From: CAYNST01 sp964399955
GTDB lineage: Bacteria > Pseudomonadota > Gammaproteobacteria > Pseudomonadales > Cellvibrionaceae
Length of the DNA: 29,153 nt
Assembly (NCBI GenBank): GCA_964399955.1
Contig: CAYNST010000036.1
Coordinates: 1 to 29,153 of the forward strand
Reading direction: 5' to 3'
Numbering within the stretch: position 1 is the stretch's first letter; the number at the start of each line of letters is the position of its first letter. The notes beneath the pieces are model-generated. The model was not told the DNA's origin. It saw nothing but the letters and a program-made list of their open reading frames with translations, and made no database searches. The translations under genes and the position numbers were made by a program. Below, piece by piece: positions 8,785 through 14,850 of the stretch.

Positions 8785-9006
8785 TGGTTATATAACCTAT
8801 TGATACCAAAAGAATTTTACCGGCAGCCTGCAATCAGCTGGCAGTGAGGCGCAAGTCTACCGCATTTGCTTCTGCAGTGTCACGGTCAATGAAGATGCAC
8901 CGGCGGCCCGGTCACGCTGGAGATTGAAGCGCAGGCAGCCAGACCCTTGCCGGTTTTGGTCGGAAAATGGGCGGGTGGGAGGCAGTCAGGCCGGGCGATC
9001 GCGGGC
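8785..9006. other. rseC-lepA spacer, no gene seen
   Basis: The 222-base spacer holds no coding remnant that I can recognise. In particular there is no trace of the serine protease gene mucD (no GNSGG-like stretch). The lepA-proximal end is AT-rich and contains the 12-bp palindrome GGTTATATAACC (8786-8797). A lepA promoter is likely somewhere here, but no convincing -35/-10 pair stands out. Confidence 0.5.
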
Positions 9007-9459
9007 TCAGGCTGCCGCCAGCAGGTGGTCAACCCGGCGCAATATGACGGGCTCAAAATGATTGTGGTTTTTGTGTCCGGCCAACCACCTGCGGCCCAGC
9101 CAAGCGCCCAGCGCCAAACCCAAACCCGCAGCAAGTATTCCCTGCAAGGGGGACGTTCCGCCAAGCAAGGTCGCCATGGTCACCATCAACAAGACCGGCA
9201 ACCCGTAGGCCACCAGGGACGCGCCCACTACGGCGCCTTCTTCTATACCTATTTCTACGCGATCACCCACAGCCAGCGCAGCACCGGTCTCTGCACTGAC
9301 GCGCGCGCGGATCTCCATGTTTGCACCCATGGCGCCGCTCAGAAGCCGCTGCCCGCAACCACTTTTGGCTCTGCAAGCATTGCAGACCGAAGTCTTCACG
9401 GTGCTGATCCATGCATAGTCTGCGTCGATCCTGGTCACAGTACCGGTCTCGGTGATCAC
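9007..9459 (-). CDS. rseC: RseC/MucC-family membrane protein
   Basis: A 150-residue inner-membrane protein of the RseC/MucC family, which modulates the sigma-E response and in other contexts helps reduce SoxR. It shows the conserved N-terminal cysteine motif CNACRAKSGCG (about residues 28-38), a beta-rich cytoplasmic part with GDRVEIGIEEGAVV, and two membrane helices (about 80-97 and 104-122) with a short turn. Last gene of the rpoE-rseA-rseB-rseC unit. Unlike Pseudomonas, a 166-base spacer with a strong inverted repeat separates it from rseB, so it may be expressed differently. Confidence 0.88.
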   Translation of the reverse strand: MITETGTVTRIDADYAWISTVKTSVCNACRAKSGCGQRLLSGAMGANMEIRARVSAETGAALAVGDRVEIGIEEGAVVGASLVAYGLPVLLMVTMATLLGGTSPLQGILAAGLGLALGAWLGRRWLAGHKNHNHFEPVILRRVDHLLAAA

Positions 9460-9546
9460 ATGCGCTTACTCTTGCATAAAAGTATTGATTGCTCAGCTCG
9501 TCCGGTGGCGGTACAGCCTGCGTCCGAAACCGGGCAAAGCAAGGCA

Positions 9547-9582
9547 ATAAACGGTCCTTTGCACGCGTAAAGCACCGTTTAT
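9547..9582. repeat. Strong inverted repeat between rseB and rseC
   Basis: Arms at 9547-9560 and 9569-9582 pair over 14 bases with a single mismatch (position 9556 against 9573) around an 8-base GCACGCGT loop. Neither side has the run of T expected of an intrinsic terminator, so an operator, RNA processing site or attenuator-like structure is as likely. It lies in the spacer that splits rseC from rseB. Confidence 0.6.
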
Positions 9583-9625
9583 CCAGCAACTGAGGCAGTT
9601 TAGAACGTGAGCTGATAGTTGCCCA

Positions 9626-10564
9626 CTAAGGCTTGAACTGCAGCGAGGACACTACCTGCTGAGCGGTGTTGGTTGGCACCTCGCCCACCAATACTACATT
9701 AAATGGCCGCTGCTGCGCCTGCAAAACCGACAAAAGGGCCACAGTTGCGCCACGTCTTGCCATACCCTGCGGGGATCGGCTGCCTTCGGCTGCAGATTTG
9801 ATAAATAGCGTGAATGAGGCCATGCCATCGGTGAAGGTGAGCACTTCCCCGTCGTCTTCACTGCGGGAACTGTGGGTCAAGAGAAAACCGGGGGGCAGCC
9901 AGCCAGGCTGCCAGGCACTTTTATGCTGCGCCTGATCCTTGATACAGGGCACAGCAGAGCCGTCCAAAGACTTGGACGATGCAAAACCCGGTTGGAGATC
10001 ACCGTCGTGAATCTCACCCCCTACCTCGATGTTGACGAACTGAAAGCGCTCCAGTGCCGTCTGCGATCCGGCGGTGATGATTGACATGAGCGGCAGGCCG
10101 GAGTCGGTATCCACCGCTATGGTCATACCAAAACGATACTCATCCTTGGGCACGGCCTGCACCACCCGGGTGGCGCGATTGGCTATTCGATCGCCGCCAC
10201 GTATGTAGAAATGATAGTTTTGTGCCAGTGTAACGGAGTCAGTGCCAGCAGACGCAAGGCCGCCGCGCAACAGAAAGTGCCCCACCGTTACGCAATCCTG
10301 CGGCAAACCCGTCCTCACAAACTCACGCTCCGCTCCACTGAGATGGCGAATGCGCTCAAACTCCTGACCGTCGCGCACTGCATGCACAACCTCCAGCGTT
10401 TCCAGAACATTGCCAAACTCGTAGGTAACGCTGCCCTTGAAGTTTTTTTCCTGCAGCGCCTTGGAGGCGCGCTGGAGCAACTCATCTACCGTTATCAATG
10501 CCTCGGCAGCCGCGCCAGCCTGAGCAAAGGTCAGCAAACAGAGGCCGACAAGCCATTTTTTCAT
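9626..10564 (-). CDS. rseB: Periplasmic sigma-E regulator RseB/MucB
   Basis: RseB/MucB is a periplasmic protein that binds the anti-sigma factor RseA/MucA, shielding it from proteolysis until envelope stress or mislocalised lipids release it. The 312-residue product starts with a clear signal peptide (KKWLVGLCLLTFAQAGAAAEA), followed by the lipoprotein-carrier-like N-terminal domain (LLQRASKALQEKNFKGSVTYEF to about residue 190) and a smaller C-terminal domain (from about 215, GWLPPGFLLT onwards). I chose the ATG at 10564; a GTG two codons earlier is possible. GGGGTG precedes it. It follows rseA by 17 bases. Confidence 0.92.
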   Translation of the reverse strand: MKKWLVGLCLLTFAQAGAAAEALITVDELLQRASKALQEKNFKGSVTYEFGNVLETLEVVHAVRDGQEFERIRHLSGAEREFVRTGLPQDCVTVGHFLLRGGLASAGTDSVTLAQNYHFYIRGGDRIANRATRVVQAVPKDEYRFGMTIAVDTDSGLPLMSIITAGSQTALERFQFVNIEVGGEIHDGDLQPGFASSKSLDGSAVPCIKDQAQHKSAWQPGWLPPGFLLTHSSRSEDDGEVLTFTDGMASFTLFIKSAAEGSRSPQGMARRGATVALLSVLQAQQRPFNVVLVGEVPTNTAQQVVSSLQFKP

Positions 10565-10581
10565 GAACACCCCAGGGCCAA

Positions 10582-11322
10582 CTAGCGACTTGCTTCTTCA
10601 TCCATTTTGGAAACGCGCGCAAACGGAAGAATGCCCATACTGCCGTTAACACTGGAGCGCGCCGCGTGCTCTATCAACAGGCGGTTGAGCATGGCCTGGG
10701 TTGCCGGATCCGTCAGGTCATCCGAGGCAGAGGGCATGAGGATTCGGGGTACGGGATTGGAGGGATCGTTGTAGGCCATGGGGTTGTTGCTGACCGTGCG
10801 GGCCGCCGGCGCCGGGATATCAAAGCCCAGGGGCGCCGAGAGCGCATTGGATTCTGCCATGCGGGGGGGTACAACGGTATCTGCGACCTGCACTGAGTCA
10901 GTTTCTAAACCGTCCATACCGGAGAACTGGTTGATGCCCAACACCATCACCGCAGCAAAGGATGCGGCCACAGCCGTTTTACCCAGCATAACCTGCCAGC
11001 GTCCCCGCTGTGACGCCGTGCTCCTGGGATCTTGTGAAACGGCCGCCTCACCTGGATGATCCTGGCCGCTGGCAACCTGACCTTGCGCAGGCGTGTCACC
11101 GGCAATTGCGGCTGCCACGGCGGCTGACACATCGATGTGACTGGCAATATTGTGTTCTCGGCGCATGACCGACCCTATGACATGGTACCTGCGCCACTTG
11201 TCGCGCAACTCGGTATCAGTGCCAAAATTTTTGAGAATGCGATGCCGCTCGATCTCGCTCGCTTCATTGTCGACGAGAGCCGACAGAGACTCCAGGATTT
11301 TGTCTGAGGGGTTGCGAATCAT
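10582..11322 (-). CDS. rseA: Anti-sigma-E factor RseA/MucA
   Basis: RseA/MucA is a single-pass inner-membrane protein whose cytoplasmic part holds RpoE inactive until regulated proteolysis. The 246-residue product shows the N-terminal anti-sigma domain (LSALVDNEASEIERHRILK, then WRRYHVIGSVMRRE), an Ala/Gly/Gln-rich linker, a membrane segment at about 125-146 and a periplasmic tail containing a short Pro-rich region. It is somewhat longer than Pseudomonas MucA (about 194) because of the linker and tail. The ATG at 11322 follows rpoE by 154 bases, a wider gap than in Pseudomonas. The protease gene mucD is absent from the unit. Confidence 0.9.
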   Translation of the reverse strand: MIRNPSDKILESLSALVDNEASEIERHRILKNFGTDTELRDKWRRYHVIGSVMRREHNIASHIDVSAAVAAAIAGDTPAQGQVASGQDHPGEAAVSQDPRSTASQRGRWQVMLGKTAVAASFAAVMVLGINQFSGMDGLETDSVQVADTVVPPRMAESNALSAPLGFDIPAPAARTVSNNPMAYNDPSNPVPRILMPSASDDLTDPATQAMLNRLLIEHAARSSVNGSMGILPFARVSKMDEEASR

Positions 11323-11431
11323 TTCACTTGTCCGTTTAAAATACTTTGCCGTCTGGCAGAGCGTGATGTGTAAGTTAGAACCCTTTGCTGCTGTACGTGC
11401 CGACTGACTCGCTCAACACGCCCGAACACGA

Positions 11432-11459
11432 TGTCACTGTGACAACGCCCTTGTGGGCG
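11432..11459. promoter_or_regulatory. Dyads in the rpoE-rseA spacer
   Basis: Two small symmetrical elements lie side by side between rpoE and rseA. The first is TGTCAC-T-GTGACA (11432-11444), a perfect 13-bp dyad. The second is CGCCC-TTGT-GGGCG (11446-11459), a short hairpin without a T tract. The first looks like an operator for a dimeric regulator, the second like an RNA stem near the end of rpoE. I cannot name a regulator. Confidence 0.4.
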
Positions 11460-11476
11460 GGTTCAACGAGTTGGGC

Positions 11477-12064
11477 TCACGGGTTCATCAGAGCCGAAAT
11501 TTGTTTGTCAATGGCTTCGCGCGCGCGGAAGATCCGCGACCTGACAGTGCCCACCGGGCAGTCCATAACCTCGGCAATCTCCTCGTAACTCATACCCTCC
11601 ATTTCCCGCAGGGTAACCGCCGTGCGCAAATCCTCCGGCAGCCCGCGGATGGCACCGTTGACAACTTCTTCCAGTTCGTCGCGCATGGCCTCGCCTTCCG
11701 GCGAAGTAATGTCACGCAACCCGTCCGCACCACTGTAGAACTCGGCGTCGTCCACATCGACGTCACTGGCCGGCGGCCTGCGCCCCCTGGACACCAGGTA
11801 GTTCTTCGCGGTATTGATCGCAATGCGGTAGATCCAAGTATAAAAAGCACTGTCCCCGCGAAAGCTTCCCAGGGCGCGATACGCCTTGATGAACGCTTCC
11901 TGAGAAACATCATTCACTTCTGAAGAATCTTTAACGAAGCGGCCAATGATTGCGGCAATTTTGTGCTGATATTTTAGTACCAGTAGATCAAACGCGCGTT
12001 TATCGCCCTGCTGCACGCGCTTCACAAGCTCCTGGTCGGTAGCCTCTGCGGGCGTTTTAACCAT
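11477..12064 (-). CDS. rpoE: RNA polymerase sigma factor RpoE/AlgU
   Basis: An extracytoplasmic-function sigma factor of the RpoE/AlgU type, which directs transcription of envelope-stress genes. The 195-residue product has region 2 (KRAFDLLVLKYQHKI, then DVSQEAFIKAYRALGSF and FYTWIYRIAINTAKNYL) and region 4 (LPEDLRTAVTLREMEGMSYE, then CPVGTVRSRIFRAREAID). Similarity to Pseudomonas AlgU is strong by eye. The ATG at 12064 gives the usual family length and has GGGGA upstream; an ATG at 12118 or a TTG at 12130 would add an unusual acidic leader. First gene of the unit with rseA and rseB; a sigma-E-like promoter lies about 160 bases upstream. Confidence 0.95.
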   Translation of the reverse strand: MVKTPAEATDQELVKRVQQGDKRAFDLLVLKYQHKIAAIIGRFVKDSSEVNDVSQEAFIKAYRALGSFRGDSAFYTWIYRIAINTAKNYLVSRGRRPPASDVDVDDAEFYSGADGLRDITSPEGEAMRDELEEVVNGAIRGLPEDLRTAVTLREMEGMSYEEIAEVMDCPVGTVRSRIFRAREAIDKQISALMNP

Positions 12065-12226
12065 GCCTGATTCCCCAGTTTCAAGTTCGACAAGTTCGGC
12101 CGTATTCTGTATACGCATGTTGTCACCCAAATTTGCTGACGTTTGTATTACTACTTGATTAGGCCCCGCCCGGATTCCCGGGCGGACAGAAGTCGACAGG
12201 TTCCCTGGTACACTGCCCCAGTGATC

Positions 12227-12254
12227 CTAGACACAACTTTGCGGTTGAAAGTTC
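12227..12254 (-). promoter_or_regulatory. Putative sigma-E (AlgU) promoter of rpoE
   Basis: Read leftward, GAACTT (12254-12249) is followed after 17 bases by TCTAG (12231-12227), preceded by G. This is close to the known RpoE/AlgU consensus of GAACTT, 16-17 bases, then TCTGA. It lies about 160 bases upstream of the chosen rpoE start. Sigma-E genes commonly drive their own operon, so the position supports the call. The -10 differs from consensus at one position. Confidence 0.5.
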
Positions 12255-12306
12255 AAAACCGGCTCAGCAGCTCGCCTGCAGGCCACCGTGTCCGTTTTGC
12301 TGCGCT

Positions 12307-12333
12307 GGCACTGGCTGTTTCATAGCCAGTGCC
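12307..12333. repeat. Perfect 10-bp stem-loop in the rpoE-nadB region
   Basis: GGCACTGGCT (12307-12316) and AGCCAGTGCC (12324-12333) are perfect complements around the 7-base loop GTTTCAT. There is no T tract on either side, so it is not a typical intrinsic terminator. It could be a large operator or an RNA structure in one of the two divergent leaders. Confidence 0.6.
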
Positions 12334-12479
12334 GACCGATCCAATCTTCATCGTGCAAATCCGCGAGTACAAGCTCGTGACGCTATTATCAAACGAATAC
12401 CCGGTCTAAGCATACTATTAGCGTGTCTCAGACAAAAAAGTCGTAAAATGGCCACTTGTCCCGAGCATGAGAGCAACCC

Positions 12480-14108
12480 ATGACACTCACGAATGTAGTT
12501 CACACCGCCGATGTGCTGGTGATTGGCAGCGGTGCCGCCGGTCTCACCCTGGCTTTGTCGTTGGCCGAGGCGGCCACCGTCACCGTGCTGTCCAAAGGGG
12601 CGCTGACGGACGGCTCGACATGGCACGCGCAAGGCGGCATTGCTGCGGTGCTGGACAACGAAGACTCGGTGGAGTCCCATGTGGCCGACACTCTGGAGGC
12701 CGGCGCAGGCCTGTGCCACCGGGATGTGGTGGAATTTACCGTGCGCAACAGCAAGGCGGCCATTGATTGGCTGATAGACCTGGGAGTGGACTTCACCCGC
12801 GGCGAGGCGGGCACGCCTTATCACTTGACCCAGGAAGGTGGCCACAGTCACAGGCGCATCATTCACAGTGCCGACGCCACAGGCAGAGCGGTTCACAGCA
12901 CCATGCTGGAGCGCGCGCGGTCTCACCCAAACATCAGTTTGAAAGAAAATTACGTGGCCCTCGACCTGCTGCGAGAGCCAGACATCAGTAGCCGCAAGTT
13001 GCGCTGTGTGGGAGCCTACGTCCTCAACCGCGCTGACGATACGGTCGAATGCTTCACGGCAAAAGCGGTGATCATGGCGACCGGCGGCGCAAGCAAGGTG
13101 TATCTCTACAGCAGCAATCCTGAAAGCGCCAGCGGTGACGGCATCGCCATGGCCTGGCGAGCCGGCTGCAGGGTTGCCAATATGGAGTTCAACCAGTTCC
13201 ACCCCACCTGCCTGTACCATCCCCAGGCCAAGTCCATGCTGATTACCGAGGCTCTGCGGGGTGAAGGCGCCGTGCTGAAGCTGCCTAATGGCGAGCGGTT
13301 CATGCCGCGGTTCCACGCTCGCGCGGAGCTGGCACCGCGAGATATCGTGGCCCGAGCCATAGACTACGAGATGAAACGGCTGGGTGCCGAGTGCCTTTAC
13401 CTGGACATCTCCCATAAACCGGCGGAGTTCATCACCCAGCACTTCCCAACCGTCTACAAAAGCTGCCTTGAGTACGGCATTGACATCACTTGCCAGCCTA
13501 TTCCAGTGGTGCCTGCAGCCCACTACACCTGCGGCGGGGTGGTGGTGAATACCTATGGCGAGACCGACCTGCAAAACCTTTTTGCCGTCGGCGAGACAAG
13601 CTTCACTGGATTGCATGGCGCCAATCGCATGGCCAGCAACAGTCTGCTGGAGTGCATCGTTTTTGCCAAATCCGCAGCCGGCAGGATATTGAGCCGCCTT
13701 GACTCCATCCCCTCACCGGCCACGCCCAAACCCTGGGACGAATCGCGGGTTACGGATTCTGACGAGGATGTGGTCATCTCCCACAATTGGGAGGAGCTAC
13801 GACGCTTCATGTGGGACTACGTGGGTATTGTGCGCACCCATAAGCGCCTGCAGCGAGCCGAGAGCCGAGTCCAGCTTCTGCAACGCGAGATTCACGAGTA
13901 CTACTCCAATTACAAAGTCAGCAGTGACCTCATCGAGCTGCGCAACCTGGCCGTGGTGGCGGAGCTTATTATCCGTTCCGCCATGAAGCGCAAAGAGAGC
14001 CGGGGTTTGCATTACTCCCTGGACTTTCCGCAAACGGCAGACCTGGCAGCCGACACCGTGCTTATGCCCGACAATTTCGCAGATCAGGCGATATTGGTCG
14101 CCAACTGA
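12480..14108 (+). CDS. nadB: L-aspartate oxidase NadB
   Basis: NadB oxidises L-aspartate to iminoaspartate with FAD, the first step of de novo NAD synthesis; NadA and NadC are not in the window. The 542-residue length is typical. Visible features: the FAD dinucleotide fold VLVIGSGAAGLTLALSLAE (about 12-30), the STWHAQGGIAA motif, the substrate-region motifs HSHRRIIHSADATGR and ELAPRDIVARAID, and the second FAD-contact region (HYTCGGVVVN, then LFAVGE and GANRMASNSLLE). The nadB-rpoE divergent pair is conserved in Pseudomonas. The ATG at 12480 has GAGAG upstream. Confidence 0.97.
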   Translation: MTLTNVVHTADVLVIGSGAAGLTLALSLAEAATVTVLSKGALTDGSTWHAQGGIAAVLDNEDSVESHVADTLEAGAGLCHRDVVEFTVRNSKAAIDWLIDLGVDFTRGEAGTPYHLTQEGGHSHRRIIHSADATGRAVHSTMLERARSHPNISLKENYVALDLLREPDISSRKLRCVGAYVLNRADDTVECFTAKAVIMATGGASKVYLYSSNPESASGDGIAMAWRAGCRVANMEFNQFHPTCLYHPQAKSMLITEALRGEGAVLKLPNGERFMPRFHARAELAPRDIVARAIDYEMKRLGAECLYLDISHKPAEFITQHFPTVYKSCLEYGIDITCQPIPVVPAAHYTCGGVVVNTYGETDLQNLFAVGETSFTGLHGANRMASNSLLECIVFAKSAAGRILSRLDSIPSPATPKPWDESRVTDSDEDVVISHNWEELRRFMWDYVGIVRTHKRLQRAESRVQLLQREIHEYYSNYKVSSDLIELRNLAVVAELIIRSAMKRKESRGLHYSLDFPQTADLAADTVLMPDNFADQAILVAN

Positions 14109-14148
14109 AAAATGCGCGGTCAAATCCCACATTTTTTTCGCGGCAGTA

Positions 14149-14177
14149 TTGACTGGGGCGTTATAGATCCATAATAT
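14149..14177 (+). promoter_or_regulatory. Sigma-70 promoter of the tRNA-Arg gene
   Basis: TTGACT (14149-14154) and TAATAT (14172-14177) are separated by exactly 17 bases. A GC-rich stretch (CGCGACC) follows the -10, as in stable-RNA promoters under stringent control. Transcription would start near 14184, about 25 bases before the tRNA. The short leader contains AACGG-CACACA-CCGTT (14188-14203), a small hairpin probably removed during 5' processing. Confidence 0.75.
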
Positions 14178-14209
14178 ACGCGACCTCAACGGCACACACC
14201 GTTGGCTAC

Positions 14210-14286
14210 GCACTCGTAGCTCAGTTGGATAGAGTACCTGGCTACGAACCAGGTGGTCAGAGGTTCGAATCCTCTCGAGTGCGCCA
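14210..14286 (+). tRNA. tRNA-Arg (anticodon ACG)
   Basis: A complete 77-base tRNA gene with encoded CCA. The acceptor stem is GCACTCG (14210-14216) with CGAGTGC (14276-14282), followed by discriminator G and CCA (14284-14286). The anticodon stem is CCTGG/CCAGG (14237-14241, 14249-14253) with loop CTACGAA and anticodon ACG at 14244-14246; the first base would be read as inosine after deamination. The T arm carries GGTTCGAATCC. No integrase gene or duplicated 3' end is seen nearby, so it is not marked as an attachment site. Confidence 0.97.
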
Positions 14287-14293
14287 AATAGAA

Positions 14294-14324
14294 AAGCCCG
14301 CAAAAAATTGCGGGCTTTTTTTTT
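14294..14324 (+). terminator. Intrinsic terminator of tRNA-Arg
   Basis: GCCCGCAA (14296-14303) pairs with TTGCGGGC (14308-14315) around AAAA and is followed by nine T (14316-14324). Flanking A residues extend the stem. It starts eight bases after the tRNA CCA, so it ends the tRNA transcript and insulates mgsA, whose start lies 62 bases further on. Confidence 0.93.
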
Positions 14325-14385
14325 GCTGTTGCACCCGCAGGTGCCGGGCGCTAGGCTTGCCGGATTGCCAACCAAGGAGTCCGCC

Positions 14386-14850
14386 GTGAACTATAAACAA
14401 ACGCCCCTGCCCCAGAAAAAACGTATTGCCCTGGTTGCTCACGATAACCGCAAGGATGTGATGTGCCAATGGGCGCTTCGCAACCACGCTACGCTTGCCG
14501 AGCATACCCTGAACGCAACCGGCACAACCGGGTATCTGCTGGAAAAAACACTCAACCTGCCCGTCAACAAATTCTTGAGCGGCCCATTGGGCGGTGATCA
14601 GCAAGTGGGCGCCAAGATAGCGGAGGGGAAAGTGGACCTGCTGTTGTTCTTCTGGGACCCTTTTGAACCCCTGCCCCACGACCCGGACGTCAAAGCCCTG
14701 CTGAGGGTTGCGGCGGTTTGGAATATACCGGTTGCCTGTAATGAAGCGTCTGCGGATTTCATGATTGCTTCACCGTTTTTGCATCAGCCCTATGAGCGTC
14801 AAGTGCCGGACTACGACCAGTATCTGGCCATGCGCGTCAGCAAGCTTTAG
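14386..14850 (+). CDS. mgsA: Methylglyoxal synthase
   Basis: MgsA converts dihydroxyacetone phosphate to methylglyoxal and phosphate, a cytoplasmic overflow route when phosphate is low. The 154-residue product matches E. coli MgsA closely: KKRIALVAHDNRK at the start, ATGTTG, LSGPLGGDQQVGA, LLFFWDPFEPLPHDPDVKAL (catalytic Asp region), and WNIPVACNEASADFMI near the C-terminus. I chose the GTG at 14386 because an AAGGAG lies six bases upstream (14374-14379); a frame opening further upstream would run through the tRNA terminator. The stop overlaps the stop of the convergent tgpA gene by four bases. Confidence 0.95.
   Translation: MNYKQTPLPQKKRIALVAHDNRKDVMCQWALRNHATLAEHTLNATGTTGYLLEKTLNLPVNKFLSGPLGGDQQVGAKIAEGKVDLLLFFWDPFEPLPHDPDVKALLRVAAVWNIPVACNEASADFMIASPFLHQPYERQVPDYDQYLAMRVSKL

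Larger units (their letters stand above)
12131..12479. other. Divergent rpoE/nadB intergenic region
   Basis: This 349-base region separates rpoE (leftward) from nadB (rightward). It holds a sigma-E-like promoter facing rpoE (12227-12254) and a perfect 10-bp stem-loop (12307-12333). Close to nadB are an AT-rich stretch around 12385-12440 that may carry its promoter and a GAGAG ribosome-binding site about seven bases before the ATG. No small protein gene of recognisable family is present. Confidence 0.55.

Noticed and set aside
12348..13616. A 422-codon open frame on the - strand, antisense to nadB
   Set aside because: No recognisable domain; nadB is complete and well supported on the opposite strand.
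14210..14286. tRNA-Arg as an integration site
   Set aside because: There is no integrase, no duplicated tRNA 3' end and no foreign-looking DNA next to it; the downstream gene is mgsA.
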